From: Rhizobacter sp. Root1221
GTDB lineage: Bacteria; Pseudomonadota; Gammaproteobacteria; Burkholderiales; Burkholderiaceae_C
Direction of reading: 5' to 3'
NCBI RefSeq assembly: GCF_001425785.1
Contig: NZ_LMDI01000075.1
Location: 124,001 to 188,000, forward strand
DNA: 64,000 bases
This document shows, one piece after another, positions 39,962-48,659 of the stretch (the stretch's first letter is position 1; every line of letters begins with the position of its first letter). The position numbers and the translations under genes are program-made. A model generated the notes under the pieces. It was not told the DNA's origin and did not search any database. It saw nothing but the letters and a program-made list of their open reading frames with translations.

Positions 39962-40767
39962 CAGGGCGCCGCCATCCGGACGGCCACGGCGCTGACCCCC
40001 TTGGCCGCTTCGCTGCCCGGGAACATCTCGAGCAGCAGCTGGCGCTTCTGCACCGCCTCGCGCACCGCGATGTCGGACGGGATCTCGCCCACCAGGTCCA
40101 GGCGGACCGCCACGGACGGGTCGGCCATGGTGGGGGTGACGAAACGGTCTACCACCTGCTGCAGCTGGCCGCGGATGATCCGGCCTTCGCCCGCGCGGCT
40201 GACCTGGTTGACCACGAGCGACACCGACGTGCGCTGCTGCTGCGTGGCCAGCACCTTGATGGTGGCGTAGGCGTCGGTGAGCGAGGTGGGTTCGGGCGTG
40301 GCCACCACGAGCACCTCGTGCGCGAGCGACACGGCGTACAGCACCACGTCGGAGATGCCGGCGCCGGTGTCGATCAGGATGCGGTCGAAGCGCGGGGCCA
40401 CCGTTTCGATGATCTCGAGCAGCTTGTCGCGCACCTCGGGCGTGAGCCTCGAGTATTCGACGAGGCCGGAACCGGCCAGCAGCACCGAAAAGCCGCCCGG
40501 CGCCGGGAGGATGGCGTCGTCGAGCTGGGCCTTGCCGGTGAACACGTCATGCAGCGTGATCTTCGGGAACAGGTTGAGCACCACGTCGAGGTTGGCAAGG
40601 CCCAGGTCGGCATCGAGCACGAGCACACGCTCGCCCAGGCGGGCCAATGCGGCGGCCAGGTTCGCGGACACGAACGTCTTGCCCACGCCACCCTTGCCGC
40701 TGGTGACGGCCACGATGCGCGCCCGCTTGCCCGCGGGTGGGCTGGTGGAAGTGAAAGGCGTGCTCAT
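39961..40767 (-). CDS. MinD/FleN-family ATPase (flagellar number control)
   Basis: A 268-residue ParA/MinD-type ATPase. The deviant Walker A is SGKGGVGKTFVSANLAAAL (about residues 23-41), Walker A' is VLDADLGLANLDVVLN, and DTGAGISDVVLYAVSLAHEV marks the switch region. The last part, PSDIAVREAVQKRQLLLEMF, resembles FleN/YlxH, which limits flagellum number. The neighbouring cheRDB genes and the sigma-28-like promoter support a motility role. The start at 40767 overlaps the stop of the diguanylate cyclase gene. Confidence 0.85.
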   Translation of the reverse strand: MSTPFTSTSPPAGKRARIVAVTSGKGGVGKTFVSANLAAALARLGERVLVLDADLGLANLDVVLNLFPKITLHDVFTGKAQLDDAILPAPGGFSVLLAGSGLVEYSRLTPEVRDKLLEIIETVAPRFDRILIDTGAGISDVVLYAVSLAHEVLVVATPEPTSLTDAYATIKVLATQQQRTSVSLVVNQVSRAGEGRIIRGQLQQVVDRFVTPTMADPSVAVRLDLVGEIPSDIAVREAVQKRQLLLEMFPGSEAAKGVSAVAVRMAAP

Positions 40768-41522
40768 GGGGTGGGTTCGATGTCCTGGAATTGTGAGGTG
40801 CCGAACAACATGCCTTTCTCTTCGGCGCTGACCATCGACACCGTGGGCTGCTCCAGGCAGGCACGGTTGCGGCCCTCGGCCTTCGCGCGATAGAGCTGCT
40901 GGTCGGCCCGCTCGATCCACAACGTGGCCGACGAACGAACCCACTGCGGCGCGTAGGCGCCGCCAATGCTGATCGTGAAGGACAGCAACTGCTGCAGCGC
41001 AGTGGTGACCACGCCCTGCTCCACCTTGCGGCGGATGCGCTCAGCCACGGTCTGCCCGAAAGCCGGTGGGCAGTTGGGCAGGATCACCGCGAATTCCTCG
41101 CCGCCGAAGCGGGCCACGGTGTCCATGGGGCGAACGCACTCCAGCAGGGCCGATGCGACGAACTGGATCACCAGGTCGCCGGCCGCATGGCCGTGGGTGT
41201 CGTTGACGGATTTGAAGCGGTCGATGTCGACCATCAGCACCAGCGCCGGTTCACCGACACGGGCCACCCGGTCGATTTCGCGGGCGAGTGCCAGTTCGAA
41301 GTGGCGGCGGTTGGCGAGGCCCGTGAGCGGGTCGCGGCTGGAGAGATCGCACAACGCGTCGATGACCGCCTGCAGCCAGGCGGTGGAACCGGCCTCTTCG
41401 AGGACCGGCAACCGGTGGCCGGACTGGGAAAGCAACTGCAGCGCCGCACCCATGTTCAGCCGGGCGGGTGCGCCGTCGACGGACGCCGGGGTGGGAGGGA
41501 TGGAAGGGACGGAACTGGACAC
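40764..41522 (-). CDS. Diguanylate cyclase (GGDEF domain) with intact I-site
   Basis: A 252-residue protein that makes cyclic di-GMP. The catalytic motif is GGEEF (residues 140-144) with VDIDRFKSVNDTHGHAAGD before it. The inhibitory site RPMD (131-134) lies five residues upstream, so the product should feed back on the enzyme. Residues 1-55 form a short region without a recognised sensor. No membrane segment is visible. It overlaps the FleN-like ATPase by four bases, linking c-di-GMP to flagellar control. Confidence 0.92.
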   Translation of the reverse strand: MSSSVPSIPPTPASVDGAPARLNMGAALQLLSQSGHRLPVLEEAGSTAWLQAVIDALCDLSSRDPLTGLANRRHFELALAREIDRVARVGEPALVLMVDIDRFKSVNDTHGHAAGDLVIQFVASALLECVRPMDTVARFGGEEFAVILPNCPPAFGQTVAERIRRKVEQGVVTTALQQLLSFTISIGGAYAPQWVRSSATLWIERADQQLYRAKAEGRNRACLEQPTVSMVSAEEKGMLFGTSQFQDIEPTP

Positions 41523-41619
41523 GTTGCAAGCCTGTTGACGACAGTCTAGCAGTGGGGCCCCCCTTGCAAGAAGGGATATGGGTGCCCATTTCGGCGCATC
41601 TCCCCCGATTCGGATGCCT

Positions 41620-41646
41620 CAAGGTTTGCAGACTGGGAACCGATAA
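41620..41646 (+). promoter_or_regulatory. Sigma-28 (FliA)-like promoter of cheRDB
   Basis: CAAGGTTT (41620-41627), an 11-bp spacer and ACCGATAA (41639-41646) match the FliA consensus TAAAGTTT-N11-GCCGATAA at 13 of 16 positions with ideal spacing. It lies about 70 bp before the cheR ATG. Confidence 0.7.
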
Positions 41647-41713
41647 ACCCCACACGCCCTGCCCGGCCACCCCTGGCTGCGGGGGTGTACCCGAAGATCC
41701 AATTGGAGTGTCC

Positions 41714-42586
41714 ATGAGCGCTGCCTCTCCTGCCGAACTGGCCGCCCTGCGCAGCATTGCCCAGCCTGCGACCGAGCAGGAATTCGCCTTTGGCGCGGAC
41801 GATTTCGAACGCGTCCGCGAACTGATCTACCAGCGTGCCGGCATCAGCCTGCACGCGGGGAAGCAGGCCATGGTCTACAGCCGGCTCTCCCGCCGCCTGC
41901 GCGAGACCGGCCAGAGCTCGTTCGCCCGTTACCTCCAGTGGCTGCAGGGCGCATCGGGCGCCGGGGCGGACGTCGAATGGCAGGAGTTCATCAACTGCCT
42001 GACCACGAACCTGACCTCGTTCTTCCGCGAGGAACACCATTTCGTGTCACTGCTCAGTGACCTGAAAGCCCGTTCAGGCCAGAATTTGCGCATCTGGTGC
42101 AATGCCGCCTCCACCGGCGAGGAGCCGTACACGATCGCGATGACCTGTGCGGAAGCGCTGGGTGCCAATGCCTCGGTCAAGATCGTCGCCAGCGACATCG
42201 ACACCAAGGTGCTGGCCACGGCGAGCCGCGGCGTCTACTCCGCCGAATCGCGTGGCCTGTCGCCCGAGCGCCTGCGGGCGCACTTCCTGCGCGGCAAGGG
42301 CGACAACAGCGGCTCGATCAGGGTGAAACCCGAACTCGCCCGCCTGATCGAGTTCCGCACCCACAACCTGATGGACCAGCGCTGGTCCCTCGGCGACCCG
42401 TTCGACATCGTGTTCTGCCGGAACGTGATGATCTATTTCGACGCACCCACCCAACGCCGGGTGCTCGAGCGCATCCACGCGGTGATGAAACCGAAGAGCC
42501 TGCTGTTCGTGGGCCACTCGGAGAACTTCACCGAATCGAAGGATCTGTTCCGCCTGCGCGGCAAGACGATCTACGAACGCGTCTGA
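41714..42586 (+). CDS. cheR: Chemotaxis protein methyltransferase CheR
   Basis: A 290-residue SAM-dependent enzyme that methylates glutamates on chemoreceptors. The N-terminal helical domain (DFERVRELIYQRAGISLHAG) precedes the SAM-binding fold with WCNAASTGEEPYTIAMTCAE, ASDIDTKVLATASRGVY and DIVFCRNVMIYFDAPTQRRV. All family motifs are present. The ATG at 41714 is preceded by ATTGGAGTGTCC. It is the first gene of cheR-cheD-cheB and lies downstream of a FliA-like promoter. Confidence 0.95.
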   Translation: MSAASPAELAALRSIAQPATEQEFAFGADDFERVRELIYQRAGISLHAGKQAMVYSRLSRRLRETGQSSFARYLQWLQGASGAGADVEWQEFINCLTTNLTSFFREEHHFVSLLSDLKARSGQNLRIWCNAASTGEEPYTIAMTCAEALGANASVKIVASDIDTKVLATASRGVYSAESRGLSPERLRAHFLRGKGDNSGSIRVKPELARLIEFRTHNLMDQRWSLGDPFDIVFCRNVMIYFDAPTQRRVLERIHAVMKPKSLLFVGHSENFTESKDLFRLRGKTIYERV

Positions 42587-42642
42587 GCCCCGCTGTACCG
42601 GCCCCGACACGTTTCACCTCTCCTGCCCAGCACGGATCCACC

Positions 42643-43278
42643 ATGGCCTTGACCTCGACCGCCCCGGCTTCCCGCCTCGACCGCCTGAAGGCGGCGCCCC
42701 GCAAACCCGGCGAGGCCTCGTTCTTCTTCTACGACGCCCACTTCAAGAACGATGCGGTCAAGATCCTGCCCGGCGAGTACTTCGTGTACCACGAGGACAT
42801 GCTGATCATGACCACGCTCGGCTCGTGCATCGCCGCGTGCATCTATGACCGCAACGCCAAGGTCGGCGGCATGAACCACTTCATGCTGCCCGATGGCGCA
42901 GGCGATTCGGGCCGCTACGGCTCGTACGCGATGGAACTGCTGATCAACGAGATGATGAAACGCGGTGCGAACCGCATGACCATGGAAGCCAAGGTGTTCG
43001 GCGGCGGCCAGGTGGTCAGCGGCATGACGACGATGAACGTCGGCGAACGCAACACCGCCTTCGTGATGGACTACCTGAAGATGGAACGCATCCCGATCGT
43101 CTCGAAGGACGTGCTGGACGTGTACCCGCGCAAGGTGTGTTTCCTGCCGTTCAGCGGCAAGGCCATGGTCAAGCGCCTGGCGCCCACGAACACGGATTCG
43201 CTGGTGGCGCAGGACCGCGCCGCCGCACAGAAGGCCGTGCCTGCCGCCACCGGCGGCGGTTCGGTCGACCTGTTCTGA
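42643..43278 (+). CDS. cheD: Chemoreceptor glutamine deamidase CheD
   Basis: A 211-residue protein. The catalytic Cys is in TLGSCIAACIYD and the His in GGMNHFMLPDG; FGGGQVVSGMTTMNVGERN supplies the third conserved region. CheD deamidates receptor glutamines and often interacts with CheC or CheB. The C-terminal tail after PFSGKAMVKRL is rich in Ala and ends GGGSVDLF. The start at 42643 (MALTSTAPASRL) has no strong ribosome site. Confidence 0.93.
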   Translation: MALTSTAPASRLDRLKAAPRKPGEASFFFYDAHFKNDAVKILPGEYFVYHEDMLIMTTLGSCIAACIYDRNAKVGGMNHFMLPDGAGDSGRYGSYAMELLINEMMKRGANRMTMEAKVFGGGQVVSGMTTMNVGERNTAFVMDYLKMERIPIVSKDVLDVYPRKVCFLPFSGKAMVKRLAPTNTDSLVAQDRAAAQKAVPAATGGGSVDLF

Positions 43279-43341
43279 CCCCGGACAACCAACAACAACC
43301 TCCTCAAACGTTCCGGCATCCCCGGGAAGGAGAACGACAAC

Positions 43342-44430
43342 ATGGCAAAGACACGCGTGGTGGTGGTGGACGATTCGGCGCTCGTGCGCAGCCTCCTCAC
43401 CGAAATCATCAACCGCCAGGCCGACATGGTCTGCGTCGGTGCCGCGGCCGACCCGCTGGTCGCCCGTGAAATGATCCGGGAACTCAACCCCGACGTCATC
43501 ACCCTCGACGTCGAGATGCCTCGCATGGACGGCATCGACTTCCTCAGCAAGCTGATGCGCCTGCGGCCCATGCCGGTCGTGATGGTGTCGACGCTGACCG
43601 AACGTGGGGCGGAGGTCACGATGAAGGCGCTTGAACTCGGCGCCGTCGACTTCGTCGCCAAACCCAAGATCGGCATCGCCGACGGGCTGCGCCTGCTGGC
43701 CGAGGACATCACCGACAAGGTGCGCATCGCGGCCAAGGCCACCATCCGCAAGCACCACGCGCCGGCCCCCGCGGCGCCGGGTGCCCCGGCCGCTGCCCGG
43801 CCGGCCGTGCCGGCGTCGATCGGCCGCCTGTCCACCGAAAAGATCATCTTCATCGGCGCGTCCACCGGCGGCACCGAGGCCACCAAGGAAGTGCTGATCA
43901 ACCTTCCGCCGGACTGCCCGGCCGTCGTGATCACCCAGCACATGCCGCCGGGGTTCACGCGCAGCTATGCCGCGCGCCTGGACGGCCTGTGCCGCATCAG
44001 CGTCAAGGAAGCCCAGGACGGCGAACGGATCCTGCCCGGCCACGCGTACATCGCACCGGGTGGCCTGCACCTGAGCGTGGAGCGCAGCGGCGCCAACTAC
44101 ATCGCCCGGGTGCAGGAAGGTGAACCCGTCAACCGCCACCGCCCGTCGGTCGAGGTGCTGTTCAAGTCCGCCGCCCGCGTGGTGGGCCCGAACGCGCTGG
44201 GCATCATGCTCACCGGCATGGGCGCCGACGGCGCGAAGGCCATGAAGGAACTGCGCGACGCTGGCAGCTACAACTACGTGCAGGACGAAGCAAGTTGCGT
44301 CGTGTTCGGCATGCCGCGCGAGGCGATCAACGCCGGTGCCGCCCACGAGGTGCTGCCGCTCACGCAGATCGCGCCGAAGTTGATCGAACGCTTGCGCTCC
44401 ACGGCAGGCATGTCGACGAACCGCGTGTGA
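43342..44430 (+). CDS. cheB: Chemotaxis response regulator methylesterase CheB
   Basis: A 362-residue protein. The receiver domain has the phosphoacceptor D56 in [13 protein letters not shown]. After an Ala/Pro linker, the methylesterase domain shows the catalytic Ser in [12 protein letters not shown], His in [11 protein letters not shown] and Asp in LTGMGADGA. It demethylates and deamidates receptors, opposing CheR. A good ribosome site (GGAAGGAGAACGAC) precedes the ATG. No cheA, cheW, cheY or receptor genes lie in the window, so this is a detached part of the chemotaxis set. Confidence 0.97.
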   Translation: MAKTRVVVVDDSALVRSLLTEIINRQADMVCVGAAADPLVAREMIRELNPDVITLDVEMPRMDGIDFLSKLMRLRPMPVVMVSTLTERGAEVTMKALELGAVDFVAKPKIGIADGLRLLAEDITDKVRIAAKATIRKHHAPAPAAPGAPAAARPAVPASIGRLSTEKIIFIGASTGGTEATKEVLINLPPDCPAVVITQHMPPGFTRSYAARLDGLCRISVKEAQDGERILPGHAYIAPGGLHLSVERSGANYIARVQEGEPVNRHRPSVEVLFKSAARVVGPNALGIMLTGMGADGAKAMKELRDAGSYNYVQDEASCVVFGMPREAINAGAAHEVLPLTQIAPKLIERLRSTAGMSTNRV

Positions 44431-44734
44431 TGGAGCCCCCTACGGCGCTTCGCGCCGGTCCCCCCGAGGGGGAGCCCGCGGTCGCCCGGGGGACCCGGGC
44501 TCGGCGGTAGCTTGATCTGGCGCTTCGCTTCGCTCGCTTGCCTGGCGTTCGCGATTCGGGGCGTTGCTCGCTGCGCGTCGCTCGCCATACTCGGTCATCC
44601 CATTCACGAAAGCCGGGCGTGAGTTCATCGGGACCCACTGTGTCCAGGCGCTGCGGTGCTGCGGCGCTCCGCGCCGGTCGCCCGGGGGACCCGGGCGATC
44701 GTATCCGGGTCACCTCGTCGTCAGCACTTGTTCC
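44431..44734. repeat. Repeat mosaic between cheB and the effector gene
   Basis: There is no gene in these 304 bases. Positions 44511-44587 are an inverted, diverged copy of 39425-39501. Two related GC-rich blocks containing GCGCCGGTC and CCGGGGGACCCGGGC lie at about 44450-44505 and 44665-44700. The mosaic ends where the lower-GC effector gene begins. Confidence 0.75.
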
Positions 44735-45862
44735 TCAACGACGTGACCTCCCGGCTTCGATTCCTCGTTCGACCAGGGCCTTCGTTTCCTCGACAATCTT
44801 CGGGGCTTCCGACAACAGGTCGGGCACCCTGTGGACGTCCAGCAATCTCGCAACGCCGGTGGCCAGCACCTCTGTTTGCACGACTTTCCAAGGATCGTTC
44901 GTGCGCAGACGGTCTTGCGTACGAGCCAGGAACTGGTCGCCAAGCACGGGCTGCGGGCGCCATCTCTTGAACGCGCCGCCGGACGTGCCCAGCACCTCTT
45001 GCCTGGCCTGGTCGAGGCGGGTGGCGATGTCGTCTTCGTCGGAGCGGATCATCTGCGAATGCGCATCCGTCCAGTGGTTGAGGTCGGCCGCATCGGAGAG
45101 AGAAAGCGACGCATTGGTGGACAAGCGCGTGCGTCGGCTTGCGAACCGGCTGTCTTCCGCGAACACCGCAGAGCCGTCGGCCCAGGGGTCCACCACGACG
45201 CTCGACTCCTGGGCATCAGACGGGCCGACTTCTGCCCAGACATGCTTCTGCTGCTTGTGCATCACCAGGTGCACTTCCTCAGCTGGCGGGTGAGCCAACT
45301 GCTGCGCGGCGGCGCCATACGAGAACGCCGCCGTGGCTGCGTAGTTGTCGCAAACCCCTGCGCCAAACACCTTGCCTGTCATGGCGCACAGCGCATAGTA
45401 GTTGGCGCTCTCATCGTCGTGAATCCGGGAATCGATGCGATCGCGATGCAGGGTCCGCGCAGCCGAGGCGCAAATTTCGCTTTGAAAATGGCTGCGGAAG
45501 ATGTCGGCATCGACGTTGCCCCGTCCGACACTGAACGTGGTGCGCGTGCTGCGGACCACCTCGTCGGCAGGGTCCAACCGGGCAACATCCCTTTGATTCG
45601 GCGATTTGCCGTCCAGCCCTCGAGCCAACAGGTAGGCGGCCATCGGCAGCGTTTCAGTCGGCACTGAACGGACTTGTGCGCTTTGCCGCAGAACAACTCG
45701 TTCAATCGGCGCGCCCGGCGGTGGCCGGTGAGCGAGATCGGCGAGCGCAGGGCTGACCTCCAGCGACGTGCCTGCCTGCCGCAGTGTGTCGGCGGGACGC
45801 TGTGTGCGGTCGGCGGCCGTCTCGCTTGAGCAGCCAGCCTGGCTTCGGCTGATGGGGATCAT
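44735..45862 (-). CDS. HopX/AvrPphE (RipE1, XopE)-family type III effector
   Basis: A 375-residue protein matching HopX-type effectors of plant pathogens along most of its length. Recognisable family blocks are AAYLLARGLD, LDPADEVV, GRGNVDADIFRSHFQS, MTGKVFGAGVCDNYAATAAF, EVHLVMHKQQKHVWAE and VVVDPWADGSAVFAEDSRFA. The transglutaminase-like catalytic triad is intact: C171, H207 and D225. The first 50 residues are Ser/Thr/Ala-rich with Ile at position 4, as expected of a type III secretion signal. The gene is GC-poorer (about 58-65% in sampled lines) than its neighbours and sits beside repeats, which points to horizontal transfer. A perfect PIP box lies upstream. It would act inside plant cells; no secretion genes are in the window. 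Confidence 0.9.
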   Translation of the reverse strand: MIPISRSQAGCSSETAADRTQRPADTLRQAGTSLEVSPALADLAHRPPPGAPIERVVLRQSAQVRSVPTETLPMAAYLLARGLDGKSPNQRDVARLDPADEVVRSTRTTFSVGRGNVDADIFRSHFQSEICASAARTLHRDRIDSRIHDDESANYYALCAMTGKVFGAGVCDNYAATAAFSYGAAAQQLAHPPAEEVHLVMHKQQKHVWAEVGPSDAQESSVVVDPWADGSAVFAEDSRFASRRTRLSTNASLSLSDAADLNHWTDAHSQMIRSDEDDIATRLDQARQEVLGTSGGAFKRWRPQPVLGDQFLARTQDRLRTNDPWKVVQTEVLATGVARLLDVHRVPDLLSEAPKIVEETKALVERGIEAGRSRR

Positions 45863-45894
45863 GTTTCACATGTCGCGTGCATGGGTCGGGCACC

Positions 45895-45955
45895 AGCGTG
45901 CCACCGCCCACGGGGCGACAGGTTCGCGGAGCGAAGCCGTGAGGCACGGTGCGAA
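45895..45955 (-). promoter_or_regulatory. PIP-box (hrpII-type) promoter of the effector gene
   Basis: Read on the minus strand, TTCGC (45955-45951), exactly 15 bases, then TTCGC (45935-45931) form a perfect PIP box. A -10-like CACGCT (YANNNT form, 45900-45895) follows 30 bases later, the spacing seen in HrpX/HrpB-dependent promoters. The ATG at 45862 is 32 bases further on. Confidence 0.85.
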
Positions 45956-46024
45956 GCCGGGTGCCTCTTCGACGCGCAACAGGCGCCAAGCAGCCCCGCT
46001 GCACGCGCCCGCCCTCGATCACCC

Positions 46025-47260
46025 TCAGAGAAACAGCGCCTGCAGATCGTTCAGGAAATCGAACCCGCGCACCGTGGGCTCGACCCGGGCGAAGTCGCGG
46101 GTGATCCAGCCCTTGGCTTCCGCTTCCTCGAGTGGCTTGCGAATGGCCGTCAGTGGCAACCCGGTGCGCTCGGTGAACCGGGTCAGCTCGAAACCCTCGC
46201 GCAGTCGCAGCGCGTTGAGCATGAACTCGAACGGCAACTGCGCGCGCGGCACTTCTTCGTCCTTTGCCACGGCCTGGCCCGACATGGCCTGCGCCTGGTA
46301 CTTCGCCGGGTCGCGGTAGCGGATCTGCCGAACGACGCGGTGCGGGAAGGTGAGTTTGGTGTGCGCCCCGGCGCCGATGCCCAGGTAGTCGCCGAACTGC
46401 CAATAGTTCAGGTTGTGCTGGCAGCGGTGCCCGGGTTTCGCGAACGCGGAAACCTCGTAGCGCTCCAGGCCCGCGGCGGCGGTGCGCTCGGTGATGACGT
46501 CGAGCATGTCGGACGCGGTGTCGTCATCGGGCACCACCGGCGGGTACTTCGCGAACAGCGTGTTGGGCTCGATGGTCAGGTGGTACACGGACAGGTGCGG
46601 CGGCTCGTGGGCCAGCGCGCGGTCCAGGTCGGCGGCGAACCGGTCCACCGACTGGCCTGGCAGCGCGTACATCAGGTCGAGGTTGAACGTCTCGAAGTGC
46701 TCGCGCGCCTCGGCCACCGCGGCATGGGCCTGCGCGGCGTCGTGCACGCGGCCCAGGGCCTTCAGCAACTCGTCGTCGAAACTCTGCACGCCGATCGACA
46801 GGCGCGTCACGCCCGCCGCGCGGAACGCCTTGAAGCGGTCGCGCTCGAAGGTGCCGGGGTTGGCCTCCATCGTGATCTCGATGCCCGGCTCGAACGGCAG
46901 GCGCGCGCGCAGGTCGGTGATCAGCTGGTCGATGGCCTCCGGGGAAAAGAGGCTGGGCGTGCCGCCCCCGATGAACACGCTGTGGACCCGCCGGCCCCAC
47001 ACCAGCGGCAGCACCGCCTCGAGGTCGGCGCGCAGTGCGGCGAGGTACGCCGCCTCGGCCACCGGCCCGCGCGATTCATGCGAGTTGAAATCGCAGTAAG
47101 GGCACTTCTTGATGCACCACGGCAGGTGCACGTACAGCGCGAGCGGGGGCAGCGCCCCGAGCGACAAGACGCCCGGTCGCATGTAGCGCGACACCATGTC
47201 CTCGGGTGCCACGCCGGCCTCGTCGGGCGACGAGGCCGCAACCAGCGGGATGTCAGCCAA
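46025..47260 (-). CDS. hemW: HemW, radical SAM haem chaperone (oxygen-independent coproporphyrinogen oxidase-like)
   Basis: A protein of up to 411 residues. The radical SAM cluster motif is WCIKKCPYCDF, with PPLALYVHLPW before it and FIGGGTPSLFS after it. It lacks the longer N-terminus of HemN and fits HemW, which inserts haem into respiratory enzymes. EANPGTFERDRF and IGVQSFDDELLKALGR are also typical. The first possible start is a TTG at 47260 that overlaps rdgB by eight bases; ATG at 47197 or 47182 would give proteins of more usual length. It is the last gene of rph-rdgB-hemW. Confidence 0.9.
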   Translation of the reverse strand: MADIPLVAASSPDEAGVAPEDMVSRYMRPGVLSLGALPPLALYVHLPWCIKKCPYCDFNSHESRGPVAEAAYLAALRADLEAVLPLVWGRRVHSVFIGGGTPSLFSPEAIDQLITDLRARLPFEPGIEITMEANPGTFERDRFKAFRAAGVTRLSIGVQSFDDELLKALGRVHDAAQAHAAVAEAREHFETFNLDLMYALPGQSVDRFAADLDRALAHEPPHLSVYHLTIEPNTLFAKYPPVVPDDDTASDMLDVITERTAAAGLERYEVSAFAKPGHRCQHNLNYWQFGDYLGIGAGAHTKLTFPHRVVRQIRYRDPAKYQAQAMSGQAVAKDEEVPRAQLPFEFMLNALRLREGFELTRFTERTGLPLTAIRKPLEEAEAKGWITRDFARVEPTVRGFDFLNDLQALFL

Positions 47261-47858
47261 GGCGCCACACCTCCCGCATCATCGCCAGCATCTGCAACGA
47301 CGCGATGGCGCGGTGGCTGAGGCGGTTCTTGTCGGCCGCCGTCAGTTCGGCCACGCTGGCCGACAGCGACGGGATCCACATCAGCGGGTCGTAGCCGAAC
47401 CCGCTGTCACCGCGCGGCGCCGCCAGCACCTCGCCATCCCAGCGGCCGAAGGCGATGAGCGGTTCGGGGTCGTCAGCCGACCGCACGGCTACCAGCGCGC
47501 AGACGAACCGGCCACGCCGGTCGGTGTGCGGCCGCAGCTGTTCCAGCAGCACGCGGTTGTTGTCCGCGTCCGACCTGGGTTGGCCGAACAGCGTGGCATA
47601 ACGGGCCGACAGCACCCCCGGCGCGCCACCCAGCGCGTCCACGCACAGGCCCGAGTCGTCGGCGATGGCCGGCGCCTTCGCCTCGCGTGCGGCGTGGCGC
47701 GCCTTCTCCAGCGCGTTTTCGACGAAGGTGACGTGCGGCTCCTCCGCCTCACCGATGCCGAGCGCCCCCTGGGTAACAAGTTCGAGGGGCAGCGGCGCGA
47801 ACAGCGTTTGCAGTTCGGCGAGCTTCTTGCCGTTGTTGGACGCGAGGACGAGCCGCAT
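47253..47858 (-). CDS. rdgB: XTP/dITP pyrophosphatase (RdgB/HAM1)
   Basis: A 201-residue house-cleaning enzyme that removes deaminated purine triphosphates (dITP, XTP) from the nucleotide pool. Motifs: LVLASNNGKKLAELQTLF at the N-terminus, FVENALEKARHAA, AIADDSGLCVDALGGAPGV with the catalytic acids, and GDSGFGYDPLMWIP. The ATG at 47858 is 5 bp after the rph stop; the hemW start region overlaps its end. Confidence 0.96.
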   Translation of the reverse strand: MRLVLASNNGKKLAELQTLFAPLPLELVTQGALGIGEAEEPHVTFVENALEKARHAAREAKAPAIADDSGLCVDALGGAPGVLSARYATLFGQPRSDADNNRVLLEQLRPHTDRRGRFVCALVAVRSADDPEPLIAFGRWDGEVLAAPRGDSGFGYDPLMWIPSLSASVAELTAADKNRLSHRAIASLQMLAMMREVWRLG

Positions 47859-47863
47859 GGTGG

Positions 47864-48589
47864 TCAGTCGGCGAGCGCGGCGCGCTGCGCCTCGATGAGC
47901 TCGCGGATGCCCTTGTCGGCGAGTTCCATCAGCGTGGCCATCTCGCCGCGCGAGAACGGCACGCCTTCGGCCGTGCCCTGCACCTCGACGAAACCGCCAC
48001 CGGCGGTCATCACGACGTTCATGTCGGTGTCGCACGCCGAGTCTTCGACGTACTCGAGGTCGAGCACCGGCGTGCCTTCGACGATGCCCACCGAGATGGC
48101 GGCCACGCCCTGGCGGATGGGCGACTCCACGATCTTGCCGGCCTTCTGCAACGACCGCACCGCGTCCACCGCGGCCACGTAGGCGCCGGTGATGGCCGCC
48201 GTGCGGGTGCCACCGTCGGCCTGCAGCACGTCGCAGTCGAGGTGGATGGTGCGTTCGCCGAGCGCCTTCAGGTCGAACACGCAACGAAGCGATCGGCCGA
48301 TCAGGCGCTGGATCTCCTGCGTGCGCCCGCTCTGCTTGCCGCGGGCCGCTTCACGGTCGCTGCGGGTGTGCGTGGCGCGGGGCAGCATGCCGTACTCGGC
48401 CGTGACCCAGCCTTCGCCCGACCCCTTCTTGTGGCCGGGCACCTTTTCTTCGACGGACGCAGTGCACAGCACCTTCGTGTCACCGAACGCGATCAGCACC
48501 GACCCTTCGGCGTGTTTGGTGTAGTGGCGGGTGATGGTCACCGGGCGGAGGGCGTTGGCGGCACGGCCAAGGGGACGAACGAAGGTCAT
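47864..48589 (-). CDS. rph: Ribonuclease PH
   Basis: A 241-residue phosphorolytic 3'-5' exoribonuclease that trims tRNA precursors. The family features are [20 protein letters not shown] at the N-terminus, [18 protein letters not shown], the [20 protein letters not shown] phosphate-binding stretch and [20 protein letters not shown] with the catalytic aspartates. The C-terminal end is complete, unlike the truncated E. coli K-12 version. The ATG at 48589 begins 70 bp past the PP2C gene, beyond a terminator. Confidence 0.97.
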   Translation of the reverse strand: MTFVRPLGRAANALRPVTITRHYTKHAEGSVLIAFGDTKVLCTASVEEKVPGHKKGSGEGWVTAEYGMLPRATHTRSDREAARGKQSGRTQEIQRLIGRSLRCVFDLKALGERTIHLDCDVLQADGGTRTAAITGAYVAAVDAVRSLQKAGKIVESPIRQGVAAISVGIVEGTPVLDLEYVEDSACDTDMNVVMTAGGGFVEVQGTAEGVPFSRGEMATLMELADKGIRELIEAQRAALAD

Positions 48590-48610
48590 GGAAAGATCCG
48601 GCTCAAAGGT

Positions 48611-48636
48611 AAAACGCCCCGCTGCAAGGCGGGGCG
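48611..48636 (-). terminator. Rho-independent terminator between the PP2C gene and rph
   Basis: On the minus strand an 8-bp perfect stem (CGCCCCGC with its complement) and a six-base loop is followed by TTTT. It lies 24 bp past the phosphatase stop and 22 bp before the rph ATG, so the kinase/phosphatase pair and rph are probably separate transcripts. Confidence 0.75.
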
Positions 48637-48659
48637 AGGCAAGGGGAATACGCGTGCGT

